Source: Spartobacteria bacterium (GTDB lineage Bacteria; Verrucomicrobiota; Verrucomicrobiia; Chthoniobacterales; UBA10450). Taken from it: a stretch of DNA of 64,000 bases. The DNA lies in assembly GCA_003167555.1 (NCBI GenBank), contig PMSN01000025.1, positions 1-64,000 of the forward strand, given 5' to 3'. The position numbers were made by a program, and so were the translations under genes. The stretch's first letter is position 1, and every line of letters starts with the position of its first letter. The notes beneath the pieces are model-generated. The model searched no databases. It was not told the origin of the DNA and was given only the letters and a program-made list of their open reading frames with translations. Below are positions 1 through 8,568 of the stretch, one piece after another.

Positions 1-43
1 CACCTTCAGCAACTTGGGAACGAGGAGGGCAATCGATGCAACG

Positions 44-163
44 TCACGTTGCTCGCCGCTGGAGGCGGGCTTCGGCGAGATCAATATCACGCTGGATTCG
101 GCGCAGGACTTCGTCGTTGATGGCTTCGTCGTTGCGCAGGGCGATGACGGTGTCGCGTTCCGA
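44..163 (-). pseudogene. Duplicated 3' end of a Na+/H+ antiporter gene (remnant)
   Basis: Read on the minus strand this stretch encodes SERDTVIAL...LAEARLQRRAT then TGA. It matches almost residue for residue the last ~38 codons of the intact antiporter gene that ends at 780. An in-frame TAG lies immediately upstream (164-166), and no antiporter sequence continues beyond it, so only the tail is present. The nucleotide match to 780-900 is close but not exact, which suggests an old duplication or a decayed paralogue. It lies just ahead of the DUF2911 gene on the opposite strand. Confidence 0.7.
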
Positions 164-199
164 CTAGACGCACTCGCTGGACGGGACGAGTCTTGCGCT

Positions 200-736
200 A
201 TGCATTCACTTCGATCAACTCTCTTTATTCTCTCGGCCCTCGTCCTGACCGCGTCGCCGCTCCTCGCCCAGGAAAAACCGCGGGTGAGTCCGCATGAGAC
301 GGTGAACGCCACAGTCGCTGACGCCAAAATTACAATCGTTTACGGCCGGCCTTACTCGAAGGATCCGAAGAGCGGTGAGAAGCGCAAGATCTGGGGCGGC
401 CTCGTTCCGTTCGGCAAGGTTTGGCGGATGGGTGCAGACGAAGCCACCCTTTTCACGACCGATAAAGCGATCTCGATCGGCGGGACTTCCGTCGCGCCCG
501 GCACTTACTCTTTATACCTCCTGCCCGAAGAAGATGGCGCGAAGTTGATCGTGAACAAGCAGACGGGCCAATGGGGAACAAAGTACGACGAGAGCCAGGA
601 TTTGGTTCGGATCGATCTGAAAAAGCAGACGCTCGACGCGCCGGTGGATCAATTCACGATCGCTGTCGACAAGGGCGTGTTGAAGCTGATGTGGGAGAAC
701 ACCCAGTATTCAGCCGGGATCGCGGTCAAACAATAG
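200..736 (+). CDS. DUF2911 domain secreted protein
   Basis: Protein of 178 aa starting at ATG 200 with a signal peptide (MHSLRSTLFILSALVLTASPL, cleavage near LLAQ). A longer reading from position 14 is open but runs through the antisense antiporter remnant, so I reject it. The mature part has the DUF2911 pattern: N-terminal SPHETVNATVADAKITIVYGRPY, then KIWGGLVPFGKVWRMGADEAT, then APGTYSLYLLP, and a C-terminal beta-rich LMWENT motif. The family is common in Bacteroidetes, Acidobacteria and Verrucomicrobia; its molecular role is not established. Probably periplasmic. It is flanked on both sides by antiporter 3'-end sequence. Confidence 0.85.
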   Translation: MHSLRSTLFILSALVLTASPLLAQEKPRVSPHETVNATVADAKITIVYGRPYSKDPKSGEKRKIWGGLVPFGKVWRMGADEATLFTTDKAISIGGTSVAPGTYSLYLLPEEDGAKLIVNKQTGQWGTKYDESQDLVRIDLKKQTLDAPVDQFTIAVDKGVLKLMWENTQYSAGIAVKQ

Positions 737-779
737 GCTAGTCGGACCAGCCGGGCGCTGGGAAGGCCTCTGCGGTTTC

Positions 780-2378
780 TTATCGTCGCCGCTGGAGGCG
801 GGCTTCGGCCAGGTCGATGTCATGCTGGATGCGGCGCAGGACTTCGTCGTTGATGGACTCTTCGTTGCGCAGGGCGATGACGGTGTCGCGTTCTGTTTCC
901 AAGGCTTCCCGGGCCAATTCCTCAAAGTCCCGCGAGAACAACCGGCGGACGCTTTCTTCATGCGAAGTGTCCTTGCTCAATTGCCGGATACGGTCGGCGT
1001 ATTCCGCGCGCAGGCGTTCGATGCTCTCGGGCCTGGCCTGATTCGACGAGCCCATCTCTTCGATGCGAGCCAGCGCGGCTTCGTTCGCCTTCAAGCGCGC
1101 CAGTCTCTCTTCTTTTTCCGGAACGTGATCGTCCACAATTTTCAGCCAGCGAACGAGAGGCTTGAGCGTGAGTCCTTGCACGACGAGCGTTCCGAAAATG
1201 ACGCAGAACGTCAGTAACAGGATGAGGTCGCGGCCGGGGAAGGGCGTGCCATTGGCCAGGACAAATGGAATCGCGAGCGCGCCGGCCAGCGAATCCGCTC
1301 CTCGCATCCCGGTCCACGCGATCAAAGCCGTCTGTTGCCAGGGCGCGGGGTTTTTACGACGGAACGTTCGGCTCAAGAGCCGTGGCAAATAAGTGGCGCC
1401 GAACAGCCAGAGGAAACGAACGAGCACGATCATCAAGAGGACGAGCACGGCCAGCTTCGCGACAGCCATTGCCGAACCGGGAGGGAGCGCGTGGATCACC
1501 TCCGGCAGTTGCAGCCCGATGAGCATGAAAAGGATTCCATTGAGAATGAAGACGACCATTTGCCAAACCGGCACAGCCTGGAGTCGCATCCGTCCGCTCA
1601 AGACACGCGGGGCGCGCCACCCGTAATAGATGCCGGCAATGACTACCGCCAGGATGCCGGAGACGTGCAGCTTTTCCCCGCTGAAGTAGGCCACGTATGG
1701 AGTAAGCAGGGAGAACATGGTTTGCACCGGCGGATCGTCCAAACGCTTCTGCACTTGCGTTGCCAGCCAGCCGACGGCGAGACCAACAGCGATGCCGCCC
1801 GCGGCGACGAGAAGAAATTGCACGCCCGCCTGCCCGAGCGAAAAGGTCCCGGTCAGCACGGCGGCGATCGCAAAACGAAAAGAGATGAACGAAGTGGCGT
1901 CGTTGACCAGGCTCTCGCCTTCGAGGATGACAATGATCTTGCGGGGCACCTTCAGATGTTGAGTCACCGCCAGGGCGGCCACGGCGTCCGGTGGCGAAAT
2001 AAGGGCGCCGAAGACAAAGCCCGCGGCCAAAGGCAATCCCGTCAGGACATGGAACAGGTAAGCAGTCGCTGTCATCGTCAAGAGGACCAAGAAGATTGCC
2101 AGGGGGAGAATCGACCGAAGGTTTGCGCGGAAATCTCTCCAGGACGTGTAGACGGCCGCGGGATAAAGGAGAGGCGGGAGAAACAAATTGAAGACCAGTT
2201 GAGGATCGAGGTGAATCGCCGGAAGGCCGGGCACCAGAGCGAGAACCCCACCCCCGACGGTGAGCAGGATGGGATAAGGGACCCGGATTTTGCGCGCGAC
2301 GATCGCAAGCAGTGCGACGGCCACGAGGCAAATCAGAATTAGTTCGGTCTTGTCCACGATGGTTCCGATTGCGCCCAA
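780..2378 (-). CDS. Na+/H+ antiporter, CPA1 family
   Basis: 532 aa. About 12 hydrophobic segments fill residues 10-420, with the CPA1 hallmarks FGALISPPDAVA (123-134) and the EGESLVNDA motif (153-161), whose Asp residues form the cation/proton site in the family. A charged, coil-prone cytoplasmic tail of ~110 residues follows, as in YjcE/NhaP-type exchangers. Predicted role: Na+(K+)/H+ exchange across the inner membrane for pH and salt homeostasis. The start at ATG 2378 fits; a GTG eight codons in is an alternative. The last ~120 bp of the gene also occur at 44-163. Confidence 0.93.
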   Translation of the reverse strand: MGAIGTIVDKTELILICLVAVALLAIVARKIRVPYPILLTVGGGVLALVPGLPAIHLDPQLVFNLFLPPLLYPAAVYTSWRDFRANLRSILPLAIFLVLLTMTATAYLFHVLTGLPLAAGFVFGALISPPDAVAALAVTQHLKVPRKIIVILEGESLVNDATSFISFRFAIAAVLTGTFSLGQAGVQFLLVAAGGIAVGLAVGWLATQVQKRLDDPPVQTMFSLLTPYVAYFSGEKLHVSGILAVVIAGIYYGWRAPRVLSGRMRLQAVPVWQMVVFILNGILFMLIGLQLPEVIHALPPGSAMAVAKLAVLVLLMIVLVRFLWLFGATYLPRLLSRTFRRKNPAPWQQTALIAWTGMRGADSLAGALAIPFVLANGTPFPGRDLILLLTFCVIFGTLVVQGLTLKPLVRWLKIVDDHVPEKEERLARLKANEAALARIEEMGSSNQARPESIERLRAEYADRIRQLSKDTSHEESVRRLFSRDFEELAREALETERDTVIALRNEESINDEVLRRIQHDIDLAEARLQRRR

Positions 2379-2904
2379 ACTCGCTGGGAATCAGATCAGC
2401 AAAAGTTTTTCAGCTTCAGCCGGCTGCGAATGTGATCAGTGAGCGCGTTCACGGACTGATTGAGCAGATTTGAAACTGACGCGCCAGATTCATCCAGAAT
2501 TTCGCCGCGCTGTCGAGGATGGAAAGTGACGAGTGACGAGCGGGAAGAAGACGGAGCACGACGCTTCATCCATCATGAGAGGCTTCCTGGTTTCCTCGCT
2601 TCTTGATTCATCCGTCTCCGCAGTTTCTCCTAGGCTTGCGCTCGATCGCCGCAAAACGTTCTGGAGGTTGAAATCAAGGCCGGCGAAAAGCGTTACGATC
2701 ATTGATGGCAGTGGTGATGGTTGCAACTGGTGGATCGGGCGGTCCGCCGCGCGATGTTTATTTCGCTCCGAACGCTTTGAGGGCCATTCTGAAACATCGA
2801 GCGCGGAGCGCTCGATCCATCTTGAGCGAGCGACTCGTTTCGCATTGTAGTCTGATATCAGGGTGGATAGTGTGCGGTCGGAGAGCCAGCCTCACCAATT
2901 TCAT
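2379..2904. other. Gene-poor intergenic region with a palindromic repeat
   Basis: No convincing gene was found. On the minus strand a frame ending in TGA at 2396-2398 reads like a ~45-residue amphipathic segment (SVSNLLNQSVNALTDHIRSR), possibly the relic of a small gene, but it has no start or context. A phrase of direct repeats (GTGACGAGTGACGAGCGGG) lies near 2525. The palindromic element 2729-2821 is listed separately. Confidence 0.5.
2729..2821. repeat. REP/MITE-like inverted repeat, copy 1
   Basis: Imperfect inverted repeat with ~30-bp arms. The left arm starts GGTGGATCGGGCGGTCCGCC and ends GCGATGTTT (2729-2759). The right arm (2792-2821) is its near reverse complement, starting AAACATCGAGCGCGGAGC and ending GATCCATC. 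The spacer is ~32 bp. The same arm sequence and polarity recur at 51597-51681, so this is a dispersed family and not a chance hairpin. Confidence 0.75.
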
Positions 2905-3390
2905 ATGAAAAAGCGTAAACCATCTTCCAACGCGGCGCGGTCGGGGAAAAAGGCTGCGGCCAAACCGCGCGCGAAACAGGCGAGTCAGCCAGTCGGAGAC
3001 GAGGTCACGCAGAGCGCTGCTTTTCGCAGGGCGACGGCGGATGCGGAATCGTATCTCGGGGATTCCAGGCAGCTCCGCCAGCTGGTCGAGGATGCAGTGG
3101 GCAAGATCAACATTATTCCGCGCGGGCCGTTCGCTGATACCTGGCCTTATCTCATGGCGATGATCCGGGTGATCCGCGCGTATGACCGCGGCGAATATCG
3201 AGACATCTCATCGCCGAAGCTGCTCATTATCGTCGCGGCGATCATCTACTTCGTTTCTCCGTTCGATGTCATCCCGGATTGGATTCCGGTTTTGGGGCAT
3301 ATCGACGATGCCTTCGTTGTGAGCCTCGCGCTTAAGTCTGTCCGCGCTGATCTGGATACTTTTATGGCCTGGGAGACGTCGAAGGTGTAG
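2905..3390 (+). CDS. DUF1232 (YkvA-type) membrane protein
   Basis: 161 aa from ATG 2905. A lysine/arginine/alanine-rich N-terminus (residues 1-35) precedes a soluble helical part and then the DUF1232 signature YFVSPFDVIPDWIP (about 115-128) in a hydrophobic hairpin, followed by GHIDDAFVVSLAL. The family is found in many bacteria as small inner-membrane proteins with no settled function. I prefer ATG 2905 to an in-frame ATG at 2863, because the family normally starts with a short basic tail. It stands alone, with 61 bp to the next gene on the same strand. Confidence 0.85.
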   Translation: MKKRKPSSNAARSGKKAAAKPRAKQASQPVGDEVTQSAAFRRATADAESYLGDSRQLRQLVEDAVGKINIIPRGPFADTWPYLMAMIRVIRAYDRGEYRDISSPKLLIIVAAIIYFVSPFDVIPDWIPVLGHIDDAFVVSLALKSVRADLDTFMAWETSKV

Positions 3391-3451
3391 CACGCTGGTT
3401 GATGTTGATCGCGAAACCGGGAGAAAGGGCTCCGCAGTTGGAAATTGACCT

Positions 3452-3937
3452 ATGCGCAAAGTGAATTTGGCCGGTTTAGAGGAACAAGAGAGGCAATCCC
3501 CCAAGGGAAAATTCAATAAGTTTGTCAAAGATGTGTCGATCGCACTCGGGCGCGACCGCGAGTCGCTCGATCTGGCGAAGCGGCATCCGTTCGACCTGGC
3601 GATGGTCCGGATTCCGAAAGGTAAATCGTATTGTCCGTACCATTCCCACGGCGCGGAGTCGGAGCTTTATCTCGTCATCTCCGGCCGCGGAAGCGTTCGA
3701 GACAAGAACGGAACCACGGAGGTGACCGCGGGTGACGCGTTCTTTTTCGGACCGGGCGAGGCGCATCAACTCACGAACGCCGGCGAGGAGGATTTCGCCT
3801 ATTATGTTATCGCCGATAATCCACGCGGTGATTCCTGTTATTATCCAGACAGTGGCAAATGGGCGGTTCCGTGGGAAGGTTCCGACGAGGCCATCGTAAA
3901 GGGAAACGTAGCGGACTATTACGAGGGCGAAGAGTAA
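3452..3937 (+). CDS. Cupin-domain protein
   Basis: 161 aa. A single cupin barrel carries the metal-binding set His64-x-His66 (YHSHG), Glu71 (ESELYLV) and His105 (PGEAHQLTN). The motif-1 loop and the GDAFFFGPGE turn are canonical. About 45 residues precede the barrel and a ~30-residue acidic C-terminus follows. Cupins bind Fe/Mn/Zn and act as dioxygenases, isomerases or sensors; the substrate cannot be told from sequence. It heads a tight plus-strand run with the small basic protein at 3947 and the NYN protein at 4114, so these three may be one transcript. Confidence 0.85.
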   Translation: MRKVNLAGLEEQERQSPKGKFNKFVKDVSIALGRDRESLDLAKRHPFDLAMVRIPKGKSYCPYHSHGAESELYLVISGRGSVRDKNGTTEVTAGDAFFFGPGEAHQLTNAGEEDFAYYVIADNPRGDSCYYPDSGKWAVPWEGSDEAIVKGNVADYYEGEE

Positions 3938-3946
3938 GGATTACTT

Positions 3947-4117
3947 ATGGCGCGACCAAATTATTCGGGTGAAAAGCGCAGGAAAGACCTGGCGAAAAAG
4001 GCGAAGAAGGAAGAGAAACGCCTCCGCAAATTGCAGGCGAAAGAAAATCCAACTTCGGAGAATGCCGAGGCAGGGGAGCCGGACGACACCACCGAAGAGA
4101 CGAAGGACGAAGGATGA
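3947..4117 (+). CDS. Small highly charged conserved protein (56 aa)
   Basis: ORF from ATG 3947 with a good ribosome site (AAGGA, 6-7 bases upstream), ending in TGA 4115-4117. The sequence begins MARPNYSGEKRRKDLAKKAKKEEK, shown here in part; it is Lys/Arg-rich for ~35 residues and then acidic. Short proteins starting MARPNYSxEKRxKELAKK are widespread in bacteria and have no assigned function; a nucleic-acid or ribosome association is only a guess from charge. Its stop overlaps the next start (ATGA at 4114), which implies translational coupling to the NYN protein. Confidence 0.7.
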   Translation: MARPNYSGEKRRKDLAKKAKKEEKRLRKLQAKENPTSENAEAGEPDDTTEETKDEG

Positions 4118-4647
4118 CGAAGGGGGATGGGGGGCGAGTGTTAGTCTTGGTGGATGAAGCGAATGTCGTTAGCTCAGTTCGGGCCTTGGGACGCGGCCTT
4201 GATTGGTTGAAACTTCGCGACTTTCTGGCCGGCGCGAAGACCGGGCGGAGACTAATCGAGATGGTGGTCTATGCAGGGCTTCCGCCTGGCATCGCGGTCT
4301 GGCAGGAGGAGCGGGACAAGAAAAACAAGTTTGTCCATTGGCTGCGTTCCAACGGATTCCTTGCGGTGACGAAAGATGGCGCGCCTGCCGAAGAAGGCCA
4401 CTACAAGGCGAATGTGGACGTGATGATGGCGATCGACGCGGTCGAGCTCTCCACGCAGATGCGGCCCGATGCGATCGTCCTGGTGACGGGTGACGCCGAC
4501 TTCGCTTACCTGGCGCTGCAACTGAGGCGGCGCGGGATTCGCGTCGAGGTCGCCTCGGTCGCACAAAATCTTGGCAGCGCGTTGAAAGCCGCGGCGAATG
4601 CAGTCATCGACCTCGCGCCTTTGTTCGCGACGTTCGAGATTTTGTAG
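4114..4647 (+). CDS. NYN-domain (LabA/DUF88-like) putative ribonuclease
   Basis: 177 aa. A PIN-like NYN fold is indicated by VLVDEANVV with Asp14 and Asn17, an acidic site near Asp102 (KANVDVMMAIDA) and VTGDADFAYLALQLRRRG with Asp127 and Asp129. These are the conserved carboxylates that bind metal in NYN/LabA proteins. Known relatives are predicted or shown RNases; some are regulators. The start overlaps the stop of the preceding 56-aa ORF (ATGA), so the two are co-translated. No partner helicase or RNA-binding gene is adjacent. Confidence 0.85.
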   Translation: MTKGDGGRVLVLVDEANVVSSVRALGRGLDWLKLRDFLAGAKTGRRLIEMVVYAGLPPGIAVWQEERDKKNKFVHWLRSNGFLAVTKDGAPAEEGHYKANVDVMMAIDAVELSTQMRPDAIVLVTGDADFAYLALQLRRRGIRVEVASVAQNLGSALKAAANAVIDLAPLFATFEIL

Positions 4648-4686
4648 GGTCGAGACCAGCAACGAGATGCCGACCAGGTAGTCGGC

Positions 4687-4812
4687 CTACCTCTTCGGCT
4701 TCACCGTTTGCTTGGCAGCCCTGCTGTCATTTTTTTGTTTAGCCGCGGTGTTAGCTTTCGCTTGTTTCTGCGCCGCCTGTTTATTTTTTGTCTTCGGTGA
4801 TTTATCGCCCAT
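4687..4812 (-). CDS. Small lysine/glutamine-rich protein (41 aa)
   Basis: Starts MGDKSPKTKNKQAAQKQ at ATG 4812 and ends KQTVKPKR. It is extremely basic and hydrophilic with no hydrophobic core, so probably disordered. Very similar tiny proteins (MGDKSPK...KQAKxxxA) recur across Verrucomicrobia, Bacteroidetes and others, usually as orphan genes. A longer in-frame reading to 4920 lacks this conserved start. Function unknown. It is convergent with the NYN gene. Confidence 0.6.
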   Translation of the reverse strand: MGDKSPKTKNKQAAQKQAKANTAAKQKNDSRAAKQTVKPKR

Positions 4813-4967
4813 ATCTGTTGACTCTCGCAGACTCGCGCGCAATCGCGAGAGGGGATTGGCAGAATTCTGACTTGGCTCCGGGCTCGTCTCGGAACCGGCT
4901 TCCAGACCCGCTATTATCAAGAGTTGCGCGATGAATTGGTAAAGGGCGATCTGACGGGCAAGGGTTC

Positions 4968-7130
4968 ATGAACAGACGCGCAAGATTTTGTTCGCTGATC
5001 GGAATGAGCTGCCTTGCGCTGGTGACGCGGGTGCCGGCACAGGGCTTGGGATTCGGTGTCAACAGCACGGGAGACGGCGATAACGTTGGCTCGAGTAATT
5101 TCTGTGACGACGGCACCGGCCACTGCACTTTGCGCGCGGCGATCCAGGCCGCGAATGCCCACCCGGGCGCGGATTTCATCGGTTTCGTGATTCCTGCCTC
5201 GGACCCAGGCTGCGACGCCACTGGCAACTGCACGATCAACCTGCCCCGAGCGCTCCCCGATATCTCCGAGGGTGTCAGCATCAGCGGCCCTGGCCCGGGA
5301 AAAATCATCGTCCACAGGAACAGCAAGCAGACGGCCTATCGCATTTTCAATGTGACTGCTGCAACAGGCACGGTGGCGTTTTCGGGCATGACCATTGATA
5401 ACGGCACGGCCCCGAACAGCGGCGGCGCAGGCGGCGTCAACAATTTGAATGGCGCTACCGTCAACATCACCAACTGCGTGTTATCTCAGAATCATACTTT
5501 CAGTGCTGGCGGCGCTGTTTCGAACAACGGCAGTGCAACCCTCAGTATTTTCAACAGCACCCTGAGTAATAACAGCGCTCTTGTGGGAGGCGGCGCCGTT
5601 TATAGTGGCGTGAGCGGGACCGTAATTATCAATAACAGCAGTCTCAGCAGTAACACATCGACTGAAGACGGTGGCTGCGGTGGTGCCGTCTACAACGCCG
5701 GTGCCCTAACTATCACCAACAGCACCCTAAGTGGTAATAGCACTACTCAGAACCTCACTAATGACGGCGGAGGCGGCCTGCGCAACTCCGGAACTGCGAA
5801 TATCGTCAACACCACGATTGCCGGTAACTCAGTCCTTCGCCGCGGTGGCGGGATTTGCAACCTTGCCGGCGGCACCGTAAATCTTAGCAACAGCACAGTC
5901 AGCGGCAATTCCGCTAACGCGAGTAACGGCGGCGGCGGCATTTATAATGCCGGCACGATGACGAGCAAGAGCAGTCTCATAGCTCTCAACACCGCCTTTT
6001 TTGCTCCGGACGTTCATGGCACATTCAGCTCGCAGGGTTTCAATCTCATCGGCCAGTCCGATGACAGCACTGGCTTTACGGCGGCCACGGATCGGACGGG
6101 CACAATTAGTTCGCCGCTCGACCCGAAGCTCGATCCGAACGGGCTTCAAAGTAACGGCGGCGCTACCAAGACTGTGGCCATACTTTTCGGCAGCCCGGCG
6201 ATTGACAAAGGATCGAGCGCTGGGCTGACCGGGAACCTGGCGCTCGACCAGCGGGGTTCCGGTTTTGCCCGAATGTTTGACGACACTTCCATCGCAAACG
6301 CCGCCGGCGGAGATGGCACCGATATTGGCGCGTTTGAAGTGCAGACCGCGGCGCCGACCGTGCTCGCTAATATCTCCACCCGGCTACGGGTCGAGACGGG
6401 CGATAACGTTCTCATTGGCGGCTTTATTGTTACGGGTACGCAACCGAAGAAGGTGATCGTGCGTGCCATTGGCCCGTCGTTCCCTCTCGCTGGGGTGTTG
6501 GCTAATCCTAGCCTCGAGTTGCGTAACTCTTCCGGCGCTCTCCTTAACTCCAACGATAACTGGCGCAGCGATCAACAGGCGGAAATCATTGCCACCACCA
6601 TCCCGCCATCGAACGACCTGGAATCCGCCATCGTGACGACGTTGCCAGCTAATAACGCAAGCTACACCGCAATCGTTCGCGGCGTTAATAACGGGACTGG
6701 GGTGGGTTTGGTGGAAGCGTACGATTTGGATCGCTCGGTCGATTCGAAGCTGGCGAATATCTCGACCCGCGGGCTTGTTCAAACCGGAGACAACGTTCTG
6801 ATCGCGGGGACGATCGCGCTCGGGCAGGCGCCGCAAAGGGTGTTAGTGCGCGCGATTGGTCCCTCCCTTACCAGCGCAGGTGTCACGGGCGCGATGCAAA
6901 ATCCAATCCTGGAGTTGCGCGACCAAAATGGCACATTGCTTGGGCTGAATGATAACTGGCGGAGCGATCAGCAACAGGAAATCATCGATACCACGATACC
7001 TCCAAGCAACGACCTGGAGTCCGCGATCGTCCAGACGTTACCGGCCAGCGGCGCGTTCTGCACCGCGATCCTGCGCGGCGTTGGTAACACAACTGGCATC
7101 GCCGTGGTGGAAGTCTATGCTTTGAACTGA
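4968..7130 (+). CDS. Secreted parallel beta-helix surface protein (CSLREA / choice-of-anchor Q type)
   Basis: 720 aa. Signal peptide 1-25. A CSLREA-like segment follows (NSTGDGDNVG...CTLRAAIQAAN, ~30-62). About 250 residues of Asn/Ser/Gly-rich right-handed beta-helix rungs come next (NNSxLSxNSA, FNSTLSNNSA, ITNSTLSGNST). A choice-of-anchor-Q-like block (GSPAIDKGSS...DIGAFE, ~400-458) precedes two tandem ~128-residue C-terminal domains beginning LANISTR at ~465 and ~594 (GDNVLIxGxI, RAIGPS, NDNWRSDQQ, IPPSNDLESAIV). That pair is typical of secreted verrucomicrobial and acidobacterial proteins. Role unknown; adhesion or polysaccharide contact is an inference. Confidence 0.85.
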   Translation: MNRRARFCSLIGMSCLALVTRVPAQGLGFGVNSTGDGDNVGSSNFCDDGTGHCTLRAAIQAANAHPGADFIGFVIPASDPGCDATGNCTINLPRALPDISEGVSISGPGPGKIIVHRNSKQTAYRIFNVTAATGTVAFSGMTIDNGTAPNSGGAGGVNNLNGATVNITNCVLSQNHTFSAGGAVSNNGSATLSIFNSTLSNNSALVGGGAVYSGVSGTVIINNSSLSSNTSTEDGGCGGAVYNAGALTITNSTLSGNSTTQNLTNDGGGGLRNSGTANIVNTTIAGNSVLRRGGGICNLAGGTVNLSNSTVSGNSANASNGGGGIYNAGTMTSKSSLIALNTAFFAPDVHGTFSSQGFNLIGQSDDSTGFTAATDRTGTISSPLDPKLDPNGLQSNGGATKTVAILFGSPAIDKGSSAGLTGNLALDQRGSGFARMFDDTSIANAAGGDGTDIGAFEVQTAAPTVLANISTRLRVETGDNVLIGGFIVTGTQPKKVIVRAIGPSFPLAGVLANPSLELRNSSGALLNSNDNWRSDQQAEIIATTIPPSNDLESAIVTTLPANNASYTAIVRGVNNGTGVGLVEAYDLDRSVDSKLANISTRGLVQTGDNVLIAGTIALGQAPQRVLVRAIGPSLTSAGVTGAMQNPILELRDQNGTLLGLNDNWRSDQQQEIIDTTIPPSNDLESAIVQTLPASGAFCTAILRGVGNTTGIAVVEVYALN

Positions 7131-7425
7131 GAGAGGAAGACCTTCGGGTTGGCCTTTTGTTACAACTGGAGAGCTGCGTTTTCATGCGGGATGAGAGAAG
7201 GCCCATGGGGCCGTGGCGACAAAGGAGCACGAAATAATGTGTTGACGGTTGGGCAGCCAACTCTCAGTATCGAGCCTGCAACCGACGACGTTCGATCAGA
7301 GCGGGCGCTGTCTTGCAAGACACCCCAACCCCAACAACAAAAGCGCTGGCAGCCGCCGGCGCTTGCAGTTCACAACCCCAAACAAATCCAATCCAAGTAC
7401 GCATTGGAACCAACCGCTCCACATT

Positions 7426-8565
7426 ATGACAATTCCTCTTACATTCAGTAAACCGAAACGAGCTTTCAACGATCCGGTTTCGCCGCCTCCTCGCAGCCCG
7501 GCGTTCATTCGACCGCCGCTAACTAACAACGTTAACTTAAGTGTGCCGCTCGACGTTATCCTGCCTGGAGCGGATGCCAGAATAACAAAGGCCAAAGCGA
7601 TGGTCTTTCACGCGGTCGGAGACAGTGGTGGAATCCACGGCACGGAAACGCAGGAAGGGCTGGCTGGCGTGATGATGAAACAAATCGAAGACAGCCGCGC
7701 AAGTAATAAGCCTGCGGAGGAACCGCTGTTCTTTTATCACCTGGGAGATGTCGTCTACTTCAACGGAATAAGCCGGGATTATCCGGTGCAGTTCTATGAG
7801 CCATACCAGAACTTCGATGCCCCGATTGTCGCGATCCCGGGTAACCACGATGGCGATACGCGCACGCGCTCAGGCGATACGCCTGACGACGAGACGACGC
7901 TCTTCGGTTTCATCCAGAATTTCTGCGCACCGAGTCCGCAGTACATCTTCAAGCACCGCCCGACGATGACGCAGCCCTATGTTTATTGGACGCTCGACAC
8001 GCCGCTGGCGACGATCATCGGCCTTTACTCGAACGTGGATGGACAGCTGGACGGACAAGGCACCTTCGAGCAGCAACGTTGGTTTGCGCAACAACTCCAA
8101 GGCGCTCCTACCGACCGCGCGCTCATCGTGACGGTTCATCATGCTCCTTACTCGCTTGATTACGCTCACGGAGGTTACGCTGACATCGGAGATGCCATTG
8201 ACCGGGCAGGTACGGCGGCGGGCCGGATGCCCGACCTTGTTCTCTCTGGACACGTCCACAACTACCAGCGATTCACGCGCAAAACGAAGAAGAAGAAGGT
8301 TACCTATGTGGTCGCAGGCGCCGGCGGGTATGCCGATACGCTGCGAGCGATGCATCGGGTCGCGAAGGATCCGGCGACCGGCAAGACGATCAAACCTCCT
8401 TTCCAGACTTTGCGGCCGGATGTGAAGTTCGAGGCCTGTATCGACACTGAGCCCGGCTTCCTTCGGATTAAGGTGACGAAGAAAGCAGTTCGCTGCGAGT
8501 ACTACACCACCGACTTTAACGATAACCCACTCGGTATAAGGGATAGCTTCACAATTACCTTGTAA
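7426..8565 (+). CDS. Metallophosphoesterase (calcineurin-like)
   Basis: 379 aa from ATG 7426; an upstream extension to 7249 reads as non-coding sequence. All calcineurin-like metal motifs are in order: GDSG (65-68), LGDVVYFNG (GD at 107-108), PGNHDGD (GNHD 139-142), VHHAPYS (His238-His239) and SGHVHNYQRF (GHVH 275-278). The GHxHxYxR ending resembles purple-acid-phosphatase-like members. No signal peptide is evident, so cytoplasmic location is likely. Substrate unknown. Convergent with the amidase gene, with 3 bp between the ends. Confidence 0.9.
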   Translation: MTIPLTFSKPKRAFNDPVSPPPRSPAFIRPPLTNNVNLSVPLDVILPGADARITKAKAMVFHAVGDSGGIHGTETQEGLAGVMMKQIEDSRASNKPAEEPLFFYHLGDVVYFNGISRDYPVQFYEPYQNFDAPIVAIPGNHDGDTRTRSGDTPDDETTLFGFIQNFCAPSPQYIFKHRPTMTQPYVYWTLDTPLATIIGLYSNVDGQLDGQGTFEQQRWFAQQLQGAPTDRALIVTVHHAPYSLDYAHGGYADIGDAIDRAGTAAGRMPDLVLSGHVHNYQRFTRKTKKKKVTYVVAGAGGYADTLRAMHRVAKDPATGKTIKPPFQTLRPDVKFEACIDTEPGFLRIKVTKKAVRCEYYTTDFNDNPLGIRDSFTITL

Positions 8566-8568
8566 CGC

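Noticed and set aside
1335-2342. Long open frame on the plus strand opposite the antiporter
   Set aside because: Low-complexity Asp/Arg/His/Gly-rich product antisense to a clear membrane transporter; a GC-rich shadow frame.
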